In this document: positions 5,569-8,324 of the stretch, one piece after another | Layout of the letters: the number at the start of each line of letters is the position of its first letter | How positions within the stretch are numbered: the first letter of the stretch is position 1 | Assembly (NCBI GenBank): GCA_045538075.1 | Contig: JAZSQT010000011.1 | Coordinates: 1-8,324 of the forward strand | Reading direction: 5' to 3' | Length of the DNA stretch: 8,324 bases | Source: JAZSQT01 sp045538075 | GTDB lineage: Bacteria; Chrysiogenota; Deferribacteres; Deferribacterales; Mucispirillaceae | The notes under the pieces: generated by a model | Told to the model about the DNA's origin: nothing | What the model saw: the letters and a program-made list of their open reading frames with translations, nothing else | The model's database searches: none | Position numbers and translations under genes: made by a program

Positions 5569-6747
5569 TTAATTATTTTTATAGAAACTTACTTTATTTT
5601 CAGTTGCATTATCGCTAATAGATTTTTTTATAGCACCTAAAACAATTCCCAATATAAACATAGTTATCATTTTAGTTTCACCATCAAAAAAAACACTTTC
5701 AGTTAAAGATTCTATAAAAAATGATACTATCACAAAAAAACCTATAAAAGCATACTTGTTTGAATATATATTTTTTAGTAAATCAATAGTAATTTTTCCA
5801 TAAAAATAACAAAAAGTAATAAAACCTACAATTCCATAAGTTACAAGTAAATGGATAAATCCATTATGGGCATGACCAGTTGCAAAAATTGATTTTGGAA
5901 CAATCTGTAATACTAATGGTTCAAAAGCACCATCTCCAATGCCAAAAATTGGATAATCTTTAAATAACTGGAAAGCTGCTTTCCATAAAACAAATCTCCA
6001 ACCGTGAGAAGTTTCTATGTTAGTCAAGCCAGTTAAAATTTCTGCAAATCTATCTCCAATATCGGAAAAAATTGAGATTATAGATACCAATATTAACAAT
6101 ATAATAGAATAAATTAATCCTTTAACTTTAAATTTAAATATAAAGATTAAAGACGCTGTAGCAATAAATGATAGTAACGATATTCTTGAGCCAGTTAAAA
6201 TTACGGCAAAAATAAGTAGTAATATGCTTATCCCATATAATAAAGCATATTTACCTTTTTCGTATCCAGTAACGATAATTGACAAAGACGTAATAGCAAT
6301 AATTACTAAAATATTAGCCGATGAAAGATACATTTTTAGAAATCCACCAGGACGAGGTAAATTTAGTATAAAATAGTCATAAAAAATAGATATGCTTAAA
6401 ATAACTCCACCTAAAAGAAGAGATGCAAATATTAATCTAATTGTTGAAGTTGATACTAAATAGTATGCTGAAAAAAAGTATAGTAACCCCCATATAGCAA
6501 AAATACCACCGATTTTATCTGATTCTTGGTTGCCAAAAATTACGCTACATAGTGTGGCAAACCAAAATAATAAAAATGGAATTATATAGCTATTATCTTT
6601 AATGATATTAATTTTATTTTGCCATAAGTAAATTATTAAAAATAGTAGCACTAATCCTAAGCCTATTTCCATTGCAGAAATTGATAAACTTAAGGATATT
6701 GCAATTAAATACATTAAAAATGGAGGGATTAAAATATTAACACGCAT
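5569..6747 (-). CDS. O-antigen ligase/polymerase (Wzy_C, WaaL-like) membrane protein
   Basis: This 392-residue inner-membrane protein has about ten or more hydrophobic helices. It belongs to the O-antigen ligase superfamily, which joins undecaprenyl-linked glycans to lipid A-core, polymerises them or transfers them to proteins. Recognisable marks are RPGG (132-135), TGSR (185-188) at a helix end, a long loop at about 228-295 with HGWRFVLWKAA (248-258) and FGIGDGAF (268-275), and GHAHNGF (291-297). The HAHN element fits the conserved histidine of the catalytic periplasmic loop. The length is typical of WaaL and short for PglL-type protein glycosyltransferases, but ligase, polymerase and protein transferase cannot be told apart by sequence alone. 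The ATG follows directly on the TAA of the DUF72 gene, with only a weak purine stretch before it, so translation is probably coupled. No other glycan gene is in view. Confidence 0.85.
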   Translation of the reverse strand: MRVNILIPPFLMYLIAISLSLSISAMEIGLGLVLLFLIIYLWQNKINIIKDNSYIIPFLLFWFATLCSVIFGNQESDKIGGIFAIWGLLYFFSAYYLVSTSTIRLIFASLLLGGVILSISIFYDYFILNLPRPGGFLKMYLSSANILVIIAITSLSIIVTGYEKGKYALLYGISILLLIFAVILTGSRISLLSFIATASLIFIFKFKVKGLIYSIILLILVSIISIFSDIGDRFAEILTGLTNIETSHGWRFVLWKAAFQLFKDYPIFGIGDGAFEPLVLQIVPKSIFATGHAHNGFIHLLVTYGIVGFITFCYFYGKITIDLLKNIYSNKYAFIGFFVIVSFFIESLTESVFFDGETKMITMFILGIVLGAIKKSISDNATENKVSFYKNN

Positions 6748-7527
6748 TTACTTTTCTATTATCTTTTTTAATTCTATAGCATTTTTGGGTGCATTTCCTT
6801 TTTCTACATTGCAAAAAGAGAAAAATATATTTTGAGCCATAACTGATACATTTTTTGCGTCAGTTACAAACTTGTTTAACTCTTTTTCGCTATAATTATA
6901 ATCTAAAAATCTATCATTAGAATTAATCCAAGCAGGATTTTTTCCGTATAATCTAAAATATACTCCACCATTAGAACAAATTGGATAATATGGAGCAAAT
7001 CCTTTAAAATTTGCACCATCAATTACGCATAATCCAATACCGGCTTTTTTAAATTTTTCATAATGGCTTTCTTTATGCCAAGTGCTATTAGTAAGTTCAA
7101 AAAATAATGGTATTTCGCTAAAATTATCTTGTAATGCTCTTAAAATATCAAAATTTTCTAAACAAGCAGTAAATAGATGATGAAAATCTGCAAAAAGAGC
7201 TTTTAATTTGCCACTTTCTAATGCTGGTTTTATACCTTCTTTAAAAGTGTTTATATCGCTAATGCTCGGATTTTTACGCATTAATGCTTTAGTTAAACGT
7301 ATAGATAGACTTATATTATCGCCAACACGCTCAACTATTCCAGCAATTTTTTCTGGTAAAGGAAATTTATAAAATGTATAAGTTAATTCAAGAAAATTTA
7401 ACCCAGAATTAACGTAATGGGTAAGCAAATCGTAAGCTACTGTTTTTTTTGGTGCAAAAGTGCCTTTCCAGTCGTCGTAATTATAACCACTCGTGCCAAC
7501 ATAAACGGGTGTATTGTTTAATTCCAT
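6748..7527 (-). CDS. DUF72 family protein (YecE-like)
   Basis: This 259-residue soluble protein has the full length and motif order of DUF72, a TIM-barrel-like family of unknown biochemical role. The order is VGTSGYNYDDWKG (10-22), ELTYTFYKFP (47-56), FELTNSTW (143-150), YFRLYGK (190-196), the segment YSEKEL (212-217), and FFSFCN...APKNAIEL (235-253). Several motifs deviate from the common forms: ELTYTFY stands where INSTFYR is usual, and FELTNSTW where E-F-R-x-x-S-W is usual. It is thus a divergent member with the barrel pattern intact. GGAG is found at 7541-7544, a rather long 13 nt before the ATG. It is the first gene of a two-gene unit with the O-antigen ligase-like gene. This link is one of position only, and no shared pathway is known to me. 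Confidence 0.92.
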   Translation of the reverse strand: MELNNTPVYVGTSGYNYDDWKGTFAPKKTVAYDLLTHYVNSGLNFLELTYTFYKFPLPEKIAGIVERVGDNISLSIRLTKALMRKNPSISDINTFKEGIKPALESGKLKALFADFHHLFTACLENFDILRALQDNFSEIPLFFELTNSTWHKESHYEKFKKAGIGLCVIDGANFKGFAPYYPICSNGGVYFRLYGKNPAWINSNDRFLDYNYSEKELNKFVTDAKNVSVMAQNIFFSFCNVEKGNAPKNAIELKKIIEK

Positions 7528-7560
7528 AAATAAAACTTATCTCCAAAATGAATTGATGTA

Positions 7561-7589
7561 ATATTAACTACTTTTTACGATTATTGCAA
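7561..7589 (-). promoter_or_regulatory. Candidate sigma-70 promoter of the DUF72-ligase unit
   Basis: On the minus strand TTGCAA (7584-7589) is followed after 17 bp by TAATAT (7561-7566). Each box matches its consensus at four of six positions, and the spacing is ideal. Transcription would start near 7554, about 27 nt before the ATG. In DNA this rich in A and T such matches arise easily. Confidence 0.4.
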
Positions 7590-7650
7590 AGAAAATATAT
7601 TTAAATTAAAAGTTTATAAGAAATAGCTTTAAAGTTAATTAACTCTTTTC

Positions 7651-7814
7651 AGTGTAAAGATTATTTCAATATTAACTTTCCTAAAGAACACAATTTTTTG
7701 TATTATTTGTGGATTGCCACGACGATTAAAATCGTCTCGCAATGACTTTTAAAGGGTAAAAGACGTAAAAAACAGTCATTACGAGGAGCAAAGCGACGAA
7801 GTAATCCAGTAAAA
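7651..7814 (+). repeat. Leader box plus hairpin repeat, tandem copy 1
   Basis: The unit begins with a leader (AGTGTAAAGATTATTTCAAT, then CCTAAAGAACACAATTTTTT at 7680-7699). Next comes a first hairpin (7711-7745), with stems ATTGC/GCAAT and GACGAT/ATCGTC. A second, inverted hairpin of the same family closes it (7775-7807, GTCATTACGAGGAG...GTAATCC). Bases 7680-7774 recur almost unchanged at 7906-8003. Bases 7775-7814 are identical to the reverse complement of 344-383. The two hairpins are inverted to each other, so the whole unit can also fold on itself. No coding capacity. Confidence 0.85.
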
Positions 7815-7853
7815 AAGGTTGATATAATATTTTATGACGAAATTTTAAATATA

Positions 7854-8043
7854 TTTTATAATTGTAAATTTATTTTAGTGTAATGGTTATTTTAAAGTTA
7901 TTTTTCCTAAAGAACACAATTTTTTGTATTATTTATGGATTGCCACGACGATTAAAATCGTCTCGCAATGACTTTTAAAGGGTCAAAGACGTAAAAAAAA
8001 CATGTCATTACGAGGAGTGAAACGACGAAGTAATCCAGTAAAA
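7854..8043 (+). repeat. Leader box plus hairpin repeat, tandem copy 2
   Basis: This has the same architecture as copy 1. The leader (TTATTTTAGTGTAATGGTTA, ending in CCTAAAGAACACAATTTTTT at 7906-7925) is here closer to the leader at 21-94 than to that of copy 1. The first hairpin is 7939-7973 and the second 8004-8036. The second differs from copy 1 at three bases in its first 40: two of them swap a C-G pair for T-A (8018 and 8022), and one changes the loop. Confidence 0.85.
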
Positions 8044-8147
8044 AGGGTTTTAAAATTAATTAATTATAAAACTTTCCTTTATTTAACTTTGAAATAATAA
8101 ATAAATATGAATTTTTTAAATAAAATTGAAATGATAACAATATACAT

Positions 8148-8300
8148 AAAGAATACAATTTTTGAACTCAGAAGTAATGACATATATTCATTAAATGTTT
8201 TTAGCGAACTCTGGGCTTGTCCCCGAACGAAGTGAGTTTGTGAGCTAATTTAATGAATATATGGAATGTTTCTACTTCTGGAGAAAAAATTGTGTTCTTT
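8148..8300. repeat. 153-bp palindromic element, right copy
   Basis: This is the reverse complement of 78-230, with the same length and only six differences by eye (left-copy positions 96, 106, 145, 148, 151 and 168). Terminal inverted repeats are AAAGAATACAATTTTT (8148-8163) and AAAAATTGTGTTCTTT (8285-8300). Differences 145 and 151 restore a base pair in the central mini-hairpin, which reads ACGAAGT (8227-8233) here and GCGTAGC in the same strand sense of the left copy. Confidence 0.85.
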
Positions 8301-8324
8301 AGGAAAGTTGATATTAAAATAATC

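Larger units (their letters stand above)
7854..8324. repeat. Right arm of the long modular inverted repeat
   Basis: Read from the window end inwards, this arm holds the leader box (8324-8284 on the minus strand), the 153-bp palindrome, an AT-rich spacer (TTATTTCAAAGTTAAATAAA on the minus strand against TTATTTCAAAGTTAGATAAA at 279-298), the hairpin unit and the inner leader box. This is the module order of the left arm in mirror image. The arm runs off the window, so its outer end is not seen. Confidence 0.85.

Noticed and set aside
7483..7499. Sigma-54-like TTGGCACG on the minus strand near the start of DUF72
   Set aside because: The -24 half matches, but the -12 half has TA where GC is required, and it lies inside the coding region where TGGCAC encodes part of the GTSG motif.
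7651..8043. CRISPR array
   Set aside because: There are only two long tandem units, each with internal hairpins and similar sequence throughout, with no short uniform repeats, no unique spacers and no cas gene.
1..8324. tRNA, rRNA, transposase, recombinase or phage gene
   Set aside because: No such reading frame or RNA signature was seen on either strand; the mobile-element idea rests on the repeats alone.

Overview
The window is very AT-rich and comes from a flagellated Gram-negative bacterium. It encodes a flagellin, an O-antigen ligase/polymerase-family membrane protein, a near-perfect sigma-54 promoter and a sigma-28-like flagellin promoter. Intergenic hairpin repeats of the type GGATTGCC...GCAATGAC are abundant. 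A low-GC, host-associated lineage such as Deferribacterota (Mucispirillum-like) would fit, but this is a guess; no rRNA or other taxonomic marker is present.

Layout. Bases 1-526 hold no gene and consist almost entirely of repeat modules. On the minus strand, 527-2362 encodes an ABC-F ATPase of the Uup/YheS type. A short divergent region (2363-2468) carries the ABC-F promoter candidate and, on the plus strand, a strong sigma-54 promoter serving a 67-residue protein (2469-2672) of unknown function. The convergent gap 2673-2863 holds two hairpins that share the same loop sequence. Back on the minus strand lie, from right to left in the order of transcription, a DUF72 protein (6748-7527), an O-antigen ligase-family protein that starts on the base after the DUF72 stop codon (5569-6747), a large 783-residue flagellin with its own sigma-28-like promoter (3106-5457), and a 57-residue DUF2292 protein behind a very strong ribosome-binding site (2864-3037). 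Bases 7528-8324 are again repeats.

How the genes may work together. The flagellin and possibly the small sigma-54 gene are parts of motility. The ligase-family protein acts in envelope glycan assembly; its position directly before the flagellin raises, but does not show, a link to surface or flagellin glycosylation. ABC-F proteins act on the ribosome, and DUF72 and DUF2292 have no firm function, so I see no single pathway.

Most unusual signal. The gene block is bracketed by a long inverted repeat: left arm about 21-523, right arm about 7854-8324 and cut by the window end. The arms are built of modules: a leader box, a 153-bp palindrome, and hairpin units. The two palindrome copies differ at only 6 of 153 positions by eye. 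Three of those six fall in one mini-hairpin, where a G-C pair has become A-T and the middle base of the triloop has changed. A second module shows the same type of paired change. This suggests that the folded form of these repeats is maintained.
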